64,000 nt of DNA from Cerasicoccus frondis (GCA_031296915.1 JAVDPC010000005.1:62001-126000), one strand, 5' to 3'. Counted from the first letter of the stretch, positions 7,907-16,734 are shown. Numbers and translations are program-made. The notes: generated by a model from the letters alone, not told the origin.

Positions 7907-9394
7907 CTAGGTGAGGCCAAGACGCTTGCGCTTGCGGTAAAGCGTCGCCGTGTCGATGCCCAGAACGCTGGCGGCCTGGTCGAGGCTTTCCGCCTTGGCG
8001 AGAATGCGCCGGATGTGCGCCTCCTCCAGCTCGGCGAGGGAGATCATTTGGCCGGGTCGCGGACCGCCATTGCTGTCCTGCGAGAAATCATCGGGCAAAT
8101 CGTTGGCCTCAATCTGGTCTCCTACGGATAAAATGACCGCGCGCTCCACCACATTGCGCATTTCGCGCAGGTTGCCAGGCCACGAATAGTCGACCAGCGC
8201 ACGGGCGGCTTCACTGGTGTAAGCCAGCCCCTTGCGGCCTTCGCGCAGGGCAAAGTGGTTCAGGTAATTCTCGGCCAGCGGCAGAATGTCCGACGGGCGG
8301 TTGGACAAGGGCGGCATTTGCACGGAAATCACCTTGAGGCGGTAATAAAGATCTTCGCGAAACGTCCCCGCCTCGACTTCGGCAGCGAGATCGCGGTTGG
8401 TCGCGGCAATGATGCGGATATCGCATTTGCGGACACGATTCTCGCCCAAGCGCTCGTATTCTCGGTCCTGCAACAGGCGCAGGAGCTTGGGCTGGATCTC
8501 CATGGGCAACTCGCCAATTTCATCCAGAAACAGCGTGCCTCCCTCGGCGGCGGCCACCTTGCCCCAAGTGTCTTTGACCGCGCCCGTAAATGAGCCCTTC
8601 AAGTGCCCAAAGAGTTCACTTTCGAGCAGCTCGCGCGAAAGGCTCGGGCAATTGACGGTGATAAAGGGTTCCTTGGCCCGGGCGCTGCGCTCATGGATGC
8701 TGCGCGCCAGCACGGTCTTGCCGGTGCCGCTGGGGCCCAAAATGAGGATCGACGCCTCGGAATTGGCGGCCTTGAAGGCAACGTCGAACGTTTTCTGCAT
8801 CTCCGGTTCTTCGGACTTGAGCCGAATCGTGGCGTCCTTGTCGGCCACCTGCTCTTCCAGCGCTTCCACCTTGCGTTCCAGGGCGATGCTGCGCTCAAGC
8901 TTGGCGAGCATTTGCCGGATTTCCTCGGGGATAAACGGCTTCTGAATGTAATCGTAAGCGCCGCGCTTCATGGAATCGACCGCAGACTCGATCGAGGAGT
9001 GGGCAGTGAAAACAATTACCGGTATTTTTTCGCCCCGCGCCTTCAGCTTGGTCAGGTAATCCAAGCCATTTTCGTTACCCAACATGACGTCGAGGAACAT
9101 CGCGTCGATCCGTTCTTCGGCGAGCACAAATTCCGCGCGGCGTGAGGACTCCGCCGTAAAGGGCGTGTGCCCCATGCTTTTGAGCGCAATGGAGGTCGTC
9201 CGCAGGATGTTGGCTTCGTCATCAACAATAAGAATGTTCATTCCGCGTGTAGATGACGCTAGTTCCATGCCGTCGTCGTCATCGTCGTCAAGGCTACCCG
9301 GTATGTAACCAGGGCCGTTTGGCGGCGCCCCTGACATGACATGGTCGTGGAAGCCTTTGTTTCTGCCGGTTTCGGCTTTGTAGCGGTAAGCCAT
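7907..9394 (-). CDS. AlgB-like sigma-54-dependent response regulator (NtrC family)
   Basis: The 495-residue protein has a receiver domain (about 52-170, phosphoacceptor D102), an AAA+ domain with Walker A GPSGTGKT (220-227) and Walker [12 protein letters not shown], and a Fis-type C-terminal helix-turn-helix ending TATLYRKRKRLGL, a tail close to that of AlgB. The sigma-54-contacting loop reads GSFTGA (267-272) instead of the canonical GAFTGA. About 50 extra N-terminal residues, with a run of six aspartates, precede the receiver; I keep the ATG at 9394 because AAAGG lies at a suitable distance, though an ATG at 9241 would give a standard length. A likely target promoter lies at 11032-11047. 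Confidence 0.9.
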   Translation of the reverse strand: MAYRYKAETGRNKGFHDHVMSGAPPNGPGYIPGSLDDDDDDGMELASSTRGMNILIVDDEANILRTTSIALKSMGHTPFTAESSRRAEFVLAEERIDAMFLDVMLGNENGLDYLTKLKARGEKIPVIVFTAHSSIESAVDSMKRGAYDYIQKPFIPEEIRQMLAKLERSIALERKVEALEEQVADKDATIRLKSEEPEMQKTFDVAFKAANSEASILILGPSGTGKTVLARSIHERSARAKEPFITVNCPSLSRELLESELFGHLKGSFTGAVKDTWGKVAAAEGGTLFLDEIGELPMEIQPKLLRLLQDREYERLGENRVRKCDIRIIAATNRDLAAEVEAGTFREDLYYRLKVISVQMPPLSNRPSDILPLAENYLNHFALREGRKGLAYTSEAARALVDYSWPGNLREMRNVVERAVILSVGDQIEANDLPDDFSQDSNGGPRPGQMISLAELEEAHIRRILAKAESLDQAASVLGIDTATLYRKRKRLGLT

Positions 9395-9454
9395 GGGATG
9401 CCTTTATTTTGAGGGATTGAAACCCGGGTTAAAGAAATGCGCAAGCGGAGATAG

Positions 9455-9497
9455 TGCATTTTGCAATGCATCCAACTACACTATCGTGCAAAATGCA
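9455..9497. promoter_or_regulatory. Inverted TGCATTTTGCA pair, candidate activator site
   Basis: TGCATTTTGCA at 9455-9465 recurs inverted at 9487-9497 with 21 bases between. It lies between the phospholipase-D gene and the AlgB-like gene. A near copy, TGCATTCTGCA, sits at 11126-11136 about 80 bases upstream of a sigma-54-type promoter. It could be a binding site of the Fis-type activator; without T-tract it is not a good terminator. Confidence 0.35.
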
Positions 9498-9512
9498 GTT
9501 ATTCAGTTTTCC

Positions 9513-10718
9513 CTACAATTGATCGCGAAAGGGCGTCATCAACTGTTGGAGCAACACCTCAGTTGCACTGGGGCCTCGCCACTGCTTCGGGTCAAGCCGG
9601 ACTGCATGCTTGAGGTCGCCCTCATAGATTTCGCGCATGCGTTGGACAAAGCTGCTGCTGCCCACGACCACACCGATCTCTTCATCCTTCAAGAGGGAGC
9701 GGCGGTTGAAATTGATCGATCCAAACAAGCCAAGCTGCTCGTCACAGAGGACCATCTTGGTATGGATCATGGTTTTTTTATAAAGGTGTATTTCGGCGCC
9801 GGCCTGGAGCAGGTCGTCAAAATAGCGGGCGGACTCCACGCGCTCAAAGCGCTTGTCGGTGTAGGTGTCGGGGATCAAAATCCGCACGCGGACGCCATTC
9901 TCGGCGCGCTCACAAAGCTGGCGCAGGAGAGTCGGCTCCGGAACGAAATACGGGCTGACGATGTCCAGGCGTTCGGTGGCCAACGAGATCAACGCGCAAA
10001 GCACCTTGTAAGCGTCGCTGGTGCGGTAGCCGGAATTGGAACGCACGACCTGCAAGGGAATGCCGTTGGGGCGTTCATTGGGGTTCGCGGTCATGAGCTT
10101 AAGCGGGATCGGGCTTTCCTCGACCCAGTTGTCCCAGAACGCGCCGCTCAACGCCTTCACCGCAGGACCGCGGATGCAAAAATGCGTTTCACGCCACTCG
10201 TCGGGATTGCGCGCGTCGCCCTCCCACTCTGCGGCAATGCCCACGCCCCCGGTGAAGCCAATGCGGCCATCGCAAATCAGAATCTTCCGATGCGTGCGCC
10301 AATCGAACTTGAGGACAGATTTGCGCACCGAACGAAACCACTGCACATGGACGCCGGCTTCGATCATTTCGTCGATAAATTCGCGCTTCATGTCCGCGCA
10401 GCCAAAGGAGTCCAAAACGACGCGCACGGTCACGCCCGCCATGGCGCGTTCGCTCAGCGCGTCCGCAAATTCCTTGGCGACGTCCCCCGTCCAGTAAATG
10501 TAAGTCAGCAGCTCAATGTGATCATGACTGCTGCGGATGGCCGACAACATGGCGGGGAAAATTTCATCGCCGTTTTCGAGCGGCTCCACCGTATTGCCAT
10601 ACGTAAAGGGGATGCCGAGGGCATTCTCCATGTAGGCAATCCGCGATGGCGCGGCAGGTTCGTGAGCAGTGGGCTCAGAAAACGATGTTTTCGGTCCAGG
10701 CATGGCAATTTCAAGCAT
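9513..10718 (-). CDS. Phospholipase D-family protein, cardiolipin synthase-like
   Basis: The 401-residue protein has two HKD motifs, HRKILICD (H143, K145, D150) followed by GFTGGVGIA, and HTKMVLCD (H319, K321, D326) followed by GSINFNRRS. This duplicated arrangement is that of ClsB/ClsC-type cardiolipin synthases, which join phosphatidylglycerol with another lipid to make cardiolipin at the inner membrane. There is no N-terminal membrane segment, unlike ClsA. It lies between the DUF1328 peptide and the AlgB-like regulator on the same strand, consistent with a membrane-stress role. Other transphosphatidylase substrates are possible. Confidence 0.85.
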   Translation of the reverse strand: MLEIAMPGPKTSFSEPTAHEPAAPSRIAYMENALGIPFTYGNTVEPLENGDEIFPAMLSAIRSSHDHIELLTYIYWTGDVAKEFADALSERAMAGVTVRVVLDSFGCADMKREFIDEMIEAGVHVQWFRSVRKSVLKFDWRTHRKILICDGRIGFTGGVGIAAEWEGDARNPDEWRETHFCIRGPAVKALSGAFWDNWVEESPIPLKLMTANPNERPNGIPLQVVRSNSGYRTSDAYKVLCALISLATERLDIVSPYFVPEPTLLRQLCERAENGVRVRILIPDTYTDKRFERVESARYFDDLLQAGAEIHLYKKTMIHTKMVLCDEQLGLFGSINFNRRSLLKDEEIGVVVGSSSFVQRMREIYEGDLKHAVRLDPKQWRGPSATEVLLQQLMTPFRDQL

Positions 10719-10739
10719 AACAGGTCCAGGTTTGAAGTT

Positions 10740-10778
10740 AACAAATGCCCGGCCGGGATTGGAACCACTGACCGGGCA
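10740..10778 (-). terminator. Hairpin after the DUF1328 gene, possible attenuator
   Basis: On the minus strand TGCCCGG (10772-10778) pairs with CCGGGCA (10746-10752), followed by TTTGTT. The stem is 7 bp with a long loop and the T-tract is weak, so partial read-through into the phospholipase-D gene is plausible. Confidence 0.45.
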
Positions 10779-10808
10779 CTTGGTGTATGCGTGTAATCAT
10801 TGATCGCG

Positions 10809-10982
10809 TTACATTGGTTTCTTACCCTGCAATGCGCCGACAAGAGCGGAAACAATCAGCAGGACCAGGAACACAAAGAACAAAATCTTAGCAACTCCCG
10901 CTGCGGCGCCTGCGATCCCAGTGAAACCGAGAAGGGCGGCAATCAGTGCGATTACGAAGAATGTGAGTGCCCAACTTAACAT
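10809..10982 (-). CDS. DUF1328 family small membrane protein (YtjA-like)
   Basis: This 57-residue peptide is too short for routine gene finding. It begins [20 protein letters not shown], continues with a glycine/alanine-rich [15 protein letters not shown], and has a second hydrophobic segment followed by the polar tail QGKKPM. This is the standard pattern of the DUF1328/YtjA family, two-helix inner-membrane peptides of unknown function often induced by envelope or osmotic stress. The ribosome binding site AAGGA lies 7 bases before the ATG. A sigma-54-type promoter lies about 50 bases upstream, which ties it to the AlgB-like activator nearby. Confidence 0.85.
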   Translation of the reverse strand: MLSWALTFFVIALIAALLGFTGIAGAAAGVAKILFFVFLVLLIVSALVGALQGKKPM

Positions 10983-11031
10983 GACTTATCCTTTCGTTTA
11001 ATTATTGGTTGATTGGATTCGGATAAGTAAT

Positions 11032-11047
11032 TGCAGGCACGATGCCA
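11032..11047 (-). promoter_or_regulatory. Sigma-54 (-24/-12) promoter of the DUF1328 gene
   Basis: On the minus strand the sequence reads TGGCATCGTGCCTGCA. Against the consensus TGGCAC-N5-TTGCW, the -24 GG and the -12 GC have the exact required spacing, and only two other consensus positions differ. It lies about 50 bases before the DUF1328 start codon. The AlgB-like sigma-54 activator is encoded 1.6 kb downstream. Confidence 0.6.
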
Positions 11048-11125
11048 ACCACCTCAATTATTCCACAACCAGTTGCTATTAAGCATTATAGGAAACATCC
11101 CAACACGCTTCATTTTGTAACCCAT

Positions 11126-11136
11126 TGCATTCTGCA
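11126..11136. promoter_or_regulatory. TGCATTCTGCA, candidate upstream activator site
   Basis: This 11-mer differs by one base from the inverted pair at 9455-9497 and lies about 80 bases upstream of the -24 element of the DUF1328 promoter, a usual distance for enhancer sites of NtrC-family activators. The assignment is inference. Confidence 0.3.
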
Positions 11137-11173
11137 TGCTCCACAAAGCTGTCTGTCTGGAAAATTGCAGGAT

Positions 11174-11186
11174 GCTAGACGCTAGC
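11174..11186. promoter_or_regulatory. GCTAGACGCTAGC palindrome, candidate LacI-family operator
   Basis: A perfect 5-bp inverted repeat with a 3-base spacer lies 60 bases before the LacI-family gene. It could be an autoregulatory operator, but it is short and lacks the central CG typical of most LacI-family sites. Confidence 0.25.
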
Positions 11187-11246
11187 CATCAGGGCTAAAA
11201 TTTAAGTCTGACATTCCCTCCGTGCTCCGTTTTAACTGACGTTTTC

Positions 11247-12284
11247 ATGAAGGTGACCATGCAGACCATTGCCGAGCGGGTAGGCGTTTCAAAAAACGCG
11301 GTTTCGCTGGCGTTCAAGCATGACCCGTCCATCCCCGCCAAAACGCGGGAAAAGATCATCAAAACCGCCGACGAGCTGGGCTACCGCCGCAATCAGATCC
11401 TGAGCGAACTGATGTCGCAAATGCGCAAGCAAAACCGCGAGTCCGTCTACGCGACTGTGGCGTTGATCAACGGGCACCAGGATCGACAAGCCTTCGCCAA
11501 CCACCGGACGATTCCCAACTACGTGCGCGGTTGCCAGGAGCGCGCCCAAATGCTCGGCTACGCGATCGACCCGCTCTGGCTGCACGACCCGGAACTCAGC
11601 GGGAAGCGCTGGCTGGAGATACTTGAAGCGCGCGGCATCCGCGGCGTCATCGTGATCGGTTTGATGAAAGAGAACCGGCTGCCGTCGGCCTTTCTGCCGG
11701 TGATCGACCAATTTCCTTGTGTCGTCACTGGCGTGCGCACGCGCGAGCCCGCCCTGCCCTTTGCCTGTGTTGATCATTACATCCTCGCCTTGCGCGCCTT
11801 TGAGCAGGCGCTGCAACTGGGCTATCGCCGCCCGGCGCTGGTCCTCGATTCCGTCATCGACGAGTTGGTGGACCATCGGTTTTCGGCGGGCTTCCACACT
11901 GGGCAGCAACAACTGCCGCCCGAGCGCCGCATCACGCCCTTTTTCGACGTAACCGGCGCGCGGGAAAAGCGCGCATTGTTCAACAGCTGGCTGGGGCAGG
12001 AAAAGCCGGACGTCATTTTCACGCTCTATAATGAAGTCCAACTCTGGTTGGAAGACCTCGGCCTCAAAGCGCCCGGAGACATTGGCCTCATCCAGTTGGA
12101 GTGGCGCGAAACGCGACCAGACTGGGCGGGCATGAATCAACACAACGACATCGTCGGGCAAACCGCGTTCGACATGCTCGTCGGCATGATTCACCGCGGC
12201 GAAGCCGGCGCCCCGCCCTACCCACGCGCCGCCCTGATCGGCCCCAGTTGGGTCGACGGCCAGACGGTTCGCGCGCAGGCATGA
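11247..12284 (+). CDS. LacI family transcriptional regulator
   Basis: The 345-residue protein opens with a LacI-type helix-turn-helix and hinge: MQTIAERVGVSKNAVSLAFK followed by IPAKTREKIIKTADELGYRRN. The rest is a periplasmic-binding-protein-like effector domain (about residues 65-340). The ligand is unknown. Such regulators usually control adjacent sugar genes, but here the neighbours are a small membrane peptide on the other strand and a palindromic repeat, so the target is not evident. An ATG four codons downstream is an equally possible start. Confidence 0.88.
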   Translation: MKVTMQTIAERVGVSKNAVSLAFKHDPSIPAKTREKIIKTADELGYRRNQILSELMSQMRKQNRESVYATVALINGHQDRQAFANHRTIPNYVRGCQERAQMLGYAIDPLWLHDPELSGKRWLEILEARGIRGVIVIGLMKENRLPSAFLPVIDQFPCVVTGVRTREPALPFACVDHYILALRAFEQALQLGYRRPALVLDSVIDELVDHRFSAGFHTGQQQLPPERRITPFFDVTGAREKRALFNSWLGQEKPDVIFTLYNEVQLWLEDLGLKAPGDIGLIQLEWRETRPDWAGMNQHNDIVGQTAFDMLVGMIHRGEAGAPPYPRAALIGPSWVDGQTVRAQA

Positions 12285-12328
12285 GCAGCCAAGTTAGCTG
12301 AAAACAAACCCTAACGTCTGTTCGAACA

Positions 12329-12420
12329 GGTGGAGCCCGGTGTCCCTACCGGGCTTGCTATTGCCTCTCCGTCAACCCGCTGGATGAAACAAGCCCGGTA
12401 GGGACACCGGGCTCCACCTT
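12329..12420. repeat. Perfect 30-bp-arm inverted repeat
   Basis: Arms 12329-12358 and 12391-12420 are exact reverse complements, separated by 32 bases. Each arm carries a smaller palindrome, CCCGGT-GTCCCT-ACCGGG. It sits between the convergent ends of the LacI gene and the 235-residue exported protein, so it can act as a transcription barrier, but it has no T-tract. Its nested design resembles the element at 3304-3380, with unrelated sequence. Confidence 0.85.
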
Positions 12421-12453
12421 CTGAAATAGCTTTTTTGCATTTTCAAACACTAC

Positions 12454-13161
12454 CTAGAGTGTGCTCACCCGCTCGCGCATTTTGCGAAGCACCACCCCCT
12501 TGGGATTCGGGTCGCGCTCGCTGGGCGGAATGTCGACCACAAACAAAGTGGTCCGCGTATCGGCGCTCACCGGCACGGGGCTGCTCTGCGTTAAAATCCA
12601 ACCGGACTCCGCCGATTCAATCGCCACCTTGATCCACACTTTGCGATCAGCGGGATACGGAATCAGCCCCGTCTCGCCCGGCTGCAAAATCAGGTCATGC
12701 TCCCCCACCCGCATGGCGATGCGACGCTTGGAAAAGTTGTAGGCTTTAAATTGTCCGGATGGATGCGACTCCAATGACTGATCGAAGACAATCGCCGAGT
12801 ACGGCAAACCCTGTCCGCTTTCAGTGGACGATAAAACCGTCAGAAACGGCCCCACCCCGGCAGGCAACTTAAACTGCGCCAAGGGCCGCTTGATCGGCGG
12901 CAACTTTGGGTCCGGCGCATCGATGTAATCATAGTACTCAACCTTGCGGTTATCCGGCGCAACCAAGGCTGGCGAAAGCGCGCCGAGGCTCGCGTAGACG
13001 GTTCGCTCATCGCCATCTATTTCACATAGGAATTCAGAAATATTGTCCAGTGAAGTAACGCGATACTCCACGACATCTTCCGCTCGCTGCGCCTGAACCG
13101 TCAGCGGCAATATAAGGAGGACGAGCCAATGACAGATTAAACTTCTTCGGGTGTAAGCCAT
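12454..13161 (-). CDS. Exported protein of unknown function, companion of the cassette A-like protein
   Basis: The 235-residue product has a signal peptide (hydrophobic HWLVLLILPLTVQA, cleavage likely after VQA) and a mainly beta-rich mature part with no domain I recognise. Its start lies 25 bases inside the end of the large pilin-headed gene upstream, so the two are translationally linked. The mature part contains aromatic and proline-rich stretches (PDPKLPPIKRPLAQFKLPAG) that suggest an extracytoplasmic beta domain. A role together with the large protein in a pilus-like or surface structure is inference from gene order. Confidence 0.7.
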   Translation of the reverse strand: MAYTRRSLICHWLVLLILPLTVQAQRAEDVVEYRVTSLDNISEFLCEIDGDERTVYASLGALSPALVAPDNRKVEYYDYIDAPDPKLPPIKRPLAQFKLPAGVGPFLTVLSSTESGQGLPYSAIVFDQSLESHPSGQFKAYNFSKRRIAMRVGEHDLILQPGETGLIPYPADRKVWIKVAIESAESGWILTQSSPVPVSADTRTTLFVVDIPPSERDPNPKGVVLRKMRERVSTL

Positions 13162-16100
13162 TTAAAGGAAATGATTTTGAATTTACGGCCGAACTTCTGG
13201 TTGAGCAAGGTTGTCGGCGAGTCTTCAGGTTGGTCGGCGTTGGAGTCAACGTATTCGGGAAGGCGCTGCACAAGCGCTTCACACCAGGAGCGAGCGCGCA
13301 CCTCGCCGGAGAGTGGATCGTTGCTTTCTCCATAAGCGCGGATAACGAAGGTGTCTGACCGAGCCGTAATCGAGGAGCCAATGAGCGAGAGCACATCCGC
13401 CTGCGTCAGGTGCTTGGGCGCAAACGCTGAGCGATTGCTGACGGTCGAGGTGCGGGTGTCGCCACCCCAGAATTGCTCTGCATTGTAAACATAGCCGGGC
13501 TGAATATTCGGCACGTAGTCTACGTTCATTTCCACGCCTTCGTCATACCAGGCGTCCAGGCTTGGGTCATTGACCGTGAAGTCCGCGCCTTCGGCAATAG
13601 ATGCCCGGTTGATCGCGGCCTGGATGACGCCGCTCAGGGTTTCATCCTCCTCCGTAGCGGGGTTGTCCACCAAGCGGCGGTTGACAAAATCACTGACCGA
13701 AGTGAACGGACCGCGGTTTTTAATTTCTTCGACGATGAAGTGCGCGAGCTGCGCAATTTGCTCCGGCGTGAGTGTGCGGTAGCCGTTCCAGATTTGCCCG
13801 GGTTCGTTGTCCGCCGTAGGGCGATAATAGCGGGAAAAGGCGGAATCCAGACCAGTCGCAGTAGCCCCAGTGATCGGATTATATTCCAGTTGGTTCACCG
13901 CGCCCAACACTGCGCGCCACGCTTGCTCGGAAGTGGAATTGATGTTGAAGCCGCCTTTAAGCATCAAACCGCTGGCGCTGACATCCGGGTCCCGCCAATC
14001 CACTGTTTCGTGGACGACGTGGCGCTCAAAGGGCGGCGTGGCGCCAGCAACATCATCCATGGCCAGCGCAGACATGTAGTACTGATCCCAGAGCATGCGA
14101 TTCAATAAAAAGGAAATATCGTAGTAGCCTTTTTGGTTCACCGCCAATCCAGTCAGATTGTTATTGCTGTCCAGAACGTGATCGACCCGCGCGAGTTGGT
14201 AGCCATCGGGCGCATCAGAAAACATCGGGCCCGACTCCGCATGCAGGCGGAAGTCCGCCAGGCTATTGCCAATTGGGTAAGACGGATAGGCGCCAATGAA
14301 CGACAGGTTTGCATGCTGCAGTTGCCCGATGGAATACAGGTGCTGGTCTTCATAGGGGAACTCAAAAAGCACTGCATCCTGGGGAGCGCCGTCGACCCAG
14401 TCGTGCCCAAATCCCGCCGAGGCGCGATGCCCTTCACTGTTGTCATCACTGAGAAATTTATGCCAGGGCGTATTGACGTTTTGCGAGCCAGCCGTCGCGG
14501 TGAACAGCACGTTGTAATTACGGTCTCGGCGCGTCCGCGAAGTTCTCAAAGCACGCATATTTCCCTGAGCGACCCAGCGGGAAGGCAGGTCATGCTGGTT
14601 AGTCAGGATTTGCTCGTTCAGGCCATAGCCGGAGAACAGCGCCTGCATGAGAAAGACGAACGCAGGCTCATCTGCGACACTGGGATCATAGTAGGCCAGC
14701 ACCTGCGGCACTTGTTGGACAGAGGTCCCCCCCTGCTGGACAACTAATATATTATCCCAGCCAACCCGCTGGTTCGTTTGATACCATTCGCGGTTCGATT
14801 CAGCAGGGTCAAAGGCCGTGTTCGTGTTGGCGGAGACGCGCGTGGCAACCGGCTTACCGAGATACGTAAAGAGCTCCCCTCCTCCGCCATTGGAGAAGCT
14901 GGATCCGAAGTAGTGCGTTTTCTCCGGCGTTTCATGCCAGGTATTTGGCGCAACGCGAAAGAGGTTATCCTCCTCGCCTTCGTCGAAAGTGCTCAGCGGA
15001 ATGGAAACGTGCGCGGATACTTCCGGCGAAATATTCTCCAGGACATTTTGACCAGTGTAAACATCACCGCTGCTGCCGATGGGCAGACAGAAAATCAGAC
15101 TCTGCCCGGGCGGAATGTCGGGACAATTCAACCGAAAGCGGAAGAACTCGTGGTTGCTGTTATTGCCATCGCTGTCTTTGAGGAAATCGAACCGGGATTT
15201 GATGGCCCACTCGCCAGTGTCGTCATCGAGCACTTCCAGATTCAGCTTCACATTGTAGGTGGGATAAATGCCAACCTCATAATTGCCACCGCCCTCCAGG
15301 GTCGGCGCTTTCAGCGTGAAATTATAGGGATTCCAGAGAACCACCAGTGGATACAGGTTGAGGTTTATGTCCACGCCAGCTGCGGGAATCGAGCCGGGCG
15401 CCACACGAAAGCCCATCGAAAAATAAGTCAGCACAGGGGCCACGCCTACGTCGTCCAGTTCACTGTTTTTATCGTGAATGGGCAAACGGGGAAGCAAGCT
15501 ATAGGCGTCCGTCCCCGTAGTCGGCACGCGGGTATTGTAAAATGAGCGAAGGTGTCCCCAGGTTGGGATCGCATAGTTGGATCCGTCGTCCAGGTGAGGG
15601 ACAAATAAGAACTCGCTGTTCGCGGTTGGGTCCGATGCGTTGAGCACGAAGTCGTTATCCAGCAGGATCGATAGATCGCGTTTCACGCCGCCCGCATAGG
15701 AGTCCGTCAACAGAGACATAGAGTCCGTCGTCATGTCGTGGAAACGAAAACGGATCGCGCTTTGCGCTTCGTTGGGCAGCCCGCTGGCCAGCACGAGTTC
15801 ATCGATCGTGGCCAGGTTGTCCACGTTATCGGTCGCGTCGTAAAGCTCACCGATTCTCTCGGCGTCTAATTCTGGCGCATCATTTTTGGCCATCAGCTCG
15901 ACCGCAGTGCGTGTGGCGTTGAGGAAGGCTTCCTGCTTTTGAGTTGAGGACTGCTCCAGCGGCATGGTGATGTTGGCTTTGACGCCTTCCTCACCGACCC
16001 ACCAGGCGTAGGCGCCTTCGACCATGCCTTCGCTGTTGCGCACATCGACTAATGGCGCCGTCACAAAATCCGCGACCTCGTCAACCGATCCCGCGCCCAC

Positions 16101-16703
16101 TACAATGCGCGCCGGGGTCTGCACGCCGTATTGATCCGTCAACTGGATGTCGTCTTCAATATCCGTAGCCGCCGTGATGCTCTCAACGCTGCCAGGATTG
16201 AAACGGATTTCGTCTGCGGCGGGATAATTTGTAATCGCGCCCGTCGGCCCGATATCATCTGACGGAGAAAAGACCGTCTCTTCATTGCCACTGACCAGCC
16301 AGTTGAGCAGCTTGGCGGAGGAACCATTTGTGGCGACCAACGTCGGGTCAGTCAACTCGTTGGCGATTTCCACTGGAGTTGCATCATAGCCCACGACCGA
16401 TGCCGCGCCGTAAACGCCAGTCCAATACGGATTCGCGGTATTGCCCGCATCGATGTCGGCGCGCGTGGTGATGCGCTGATCCGCGCCTGCGTATTTCTGG
16501 AGCTCTCCCATGGCGACGGAGAGCGCGAGCAGCGCATTGGCCCGCGATTGTTCCTTCTGGGTTCGGAACAGGGCGGTTTGCAATTCTACCCGGGTAATCG
16601 TCGAGATGGATATCACCAGCAACACCAGCATCGCCATCAATGAAATGGCGATGATTAGCGCGAAACCCTTGGAGCTGCGATCATTGACGCATGGTTGTTT
16701 CAT
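13137..16703 (-). CDS. Verru_Chthon cassette protein A-like, pilin-type N-terminus
   Basis: The 1188-residue protein begins with a type IV prepilin-like segment: a short basic leader (NDRSSKGFALIIAISLMAML), glycine-phenylalanine cleavage context, and a hydrophobic helix to about residue 38. A PilX-like stretch follows, then a very long beta-rich region with no motif I recognise. Size, N-terminus and phylum context fit protein A of the Verru_Chthon cassette, a set of pseudopilin-like proteins known from Verrucomicrobia. The usual small pseudopilin partners B, C and D are not adjacent; only a 235-residue exported protein overlaps its end. It may form part of a surface or secretion apparatus. 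Confidence 0.65.
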   Translation of the reverse strand: MKQPCVNDRSSKGFALIIAISLMAMLVLLVISISTITRVELQTALFRTQKEQSRANALLALSVAMGELQKYAGADQRITTRADIDAGNTANPYWTGVYGAASVVGYDATPVEIANELTDPTLVATNGSSAKLLNWLVSGNEETVFSPSDDIGPTGAITNYPAADEIRFNPGSVESITAATDIEDDIQLTDQYGVQTPARIVVGAGSVDEVADFVTAPLVDVRNSEGMVEGAYAWWVGEEGVKANITMPLEQSSTQKQEAFLNATRTAVELMAKNDAPELDAERIGELYDATDNVDNLATIDELVLASGLPNEAQSAIRFRFHDMTTDSMSLLTDSYAGGVKRDLSILLDNDFVLNASDPTANSEFLFVPHLDDGSNYAIPTWGHLRSFYNTRVPTTGTDAYSLLPRLPIHDKNSELDDVGVAPVLTYFSMGFRVAPGSIPAAGVDINLNLYPLVVLWNPYNFTLKAPTLEGGGNYEVGIYPTYNVKLNLEVLDDDTGEWAIKSRFDFLKDSDGNNSNHEFFRFRLNCPDIPPGQSLIFCLPIGSSGDVYTGQNVLENISPEVSAHVSIPLSTFDEGEEDNLFRVAPNTWHETPEKTHYFGSSFSNGGGGELFTYLGKPVATRVSANTNTAFDPAESNREWYQTNQRVGWDNILVVQQGGTSVQQVPQVLAYYDPSVADEPAFVFLMQALFSGYGLNEQILTNQHDLPSRWVAQGNMRALRTSRTRRDRNYNVLFTATAGSQNVNTPWHKFLSDDNSEGHRASAGFGHDWVDGAPQDAVLFEFPYEDQHLYSIGQLQHANLSFIGAYPSYPIGNSLADFRLHAESGPMFSDAPDGYQLARVDHVLDSNNNLTGLAVNQKGYYDISFLLNRMLWDQYYMSALAMDDVAGATPPFERHVVHETVDWRDPDVSASGLMLKGGFNINSTSEQAWRAVLGAVNQLEYNPITGATATGLDSAFSRYYRPTADNEPGQIWNGYRTLTPEQIAQLAHFIVEEIKNRGPFTSVSDFVNRRLVDNPATEEDETLSGVIQAAINRASIAEGADFTVNDPSLDAWYDEGVEMNVDYVPNIQPGYVYNAEQFWGGDTRTSTVSNRSAFAPKHLTQADVLSLIGSSITARSDTFVIRAYGESNDPLSGEVRARSWCEALVQRLPEYVDSNADQPEDSPTTLLNQKFGRKFKIISFKWLTPEEV

Positions 16704-16734
16704 TTATCGGGGTATTGATCTTGTCGTTGCTCGC

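Noticed and set aside
9393..10796. Plus-strand frame of 467 codons
   Set aside because: It is antisense to the phospholipase-D gene, which carries both HKD motifs.
12329..12420. Terminator of the LacI gene
   Set aside because: The stem is long and perfect, but the loop is 32 bases and no T-tract follows; the nested palindromes fit a repeat element better.
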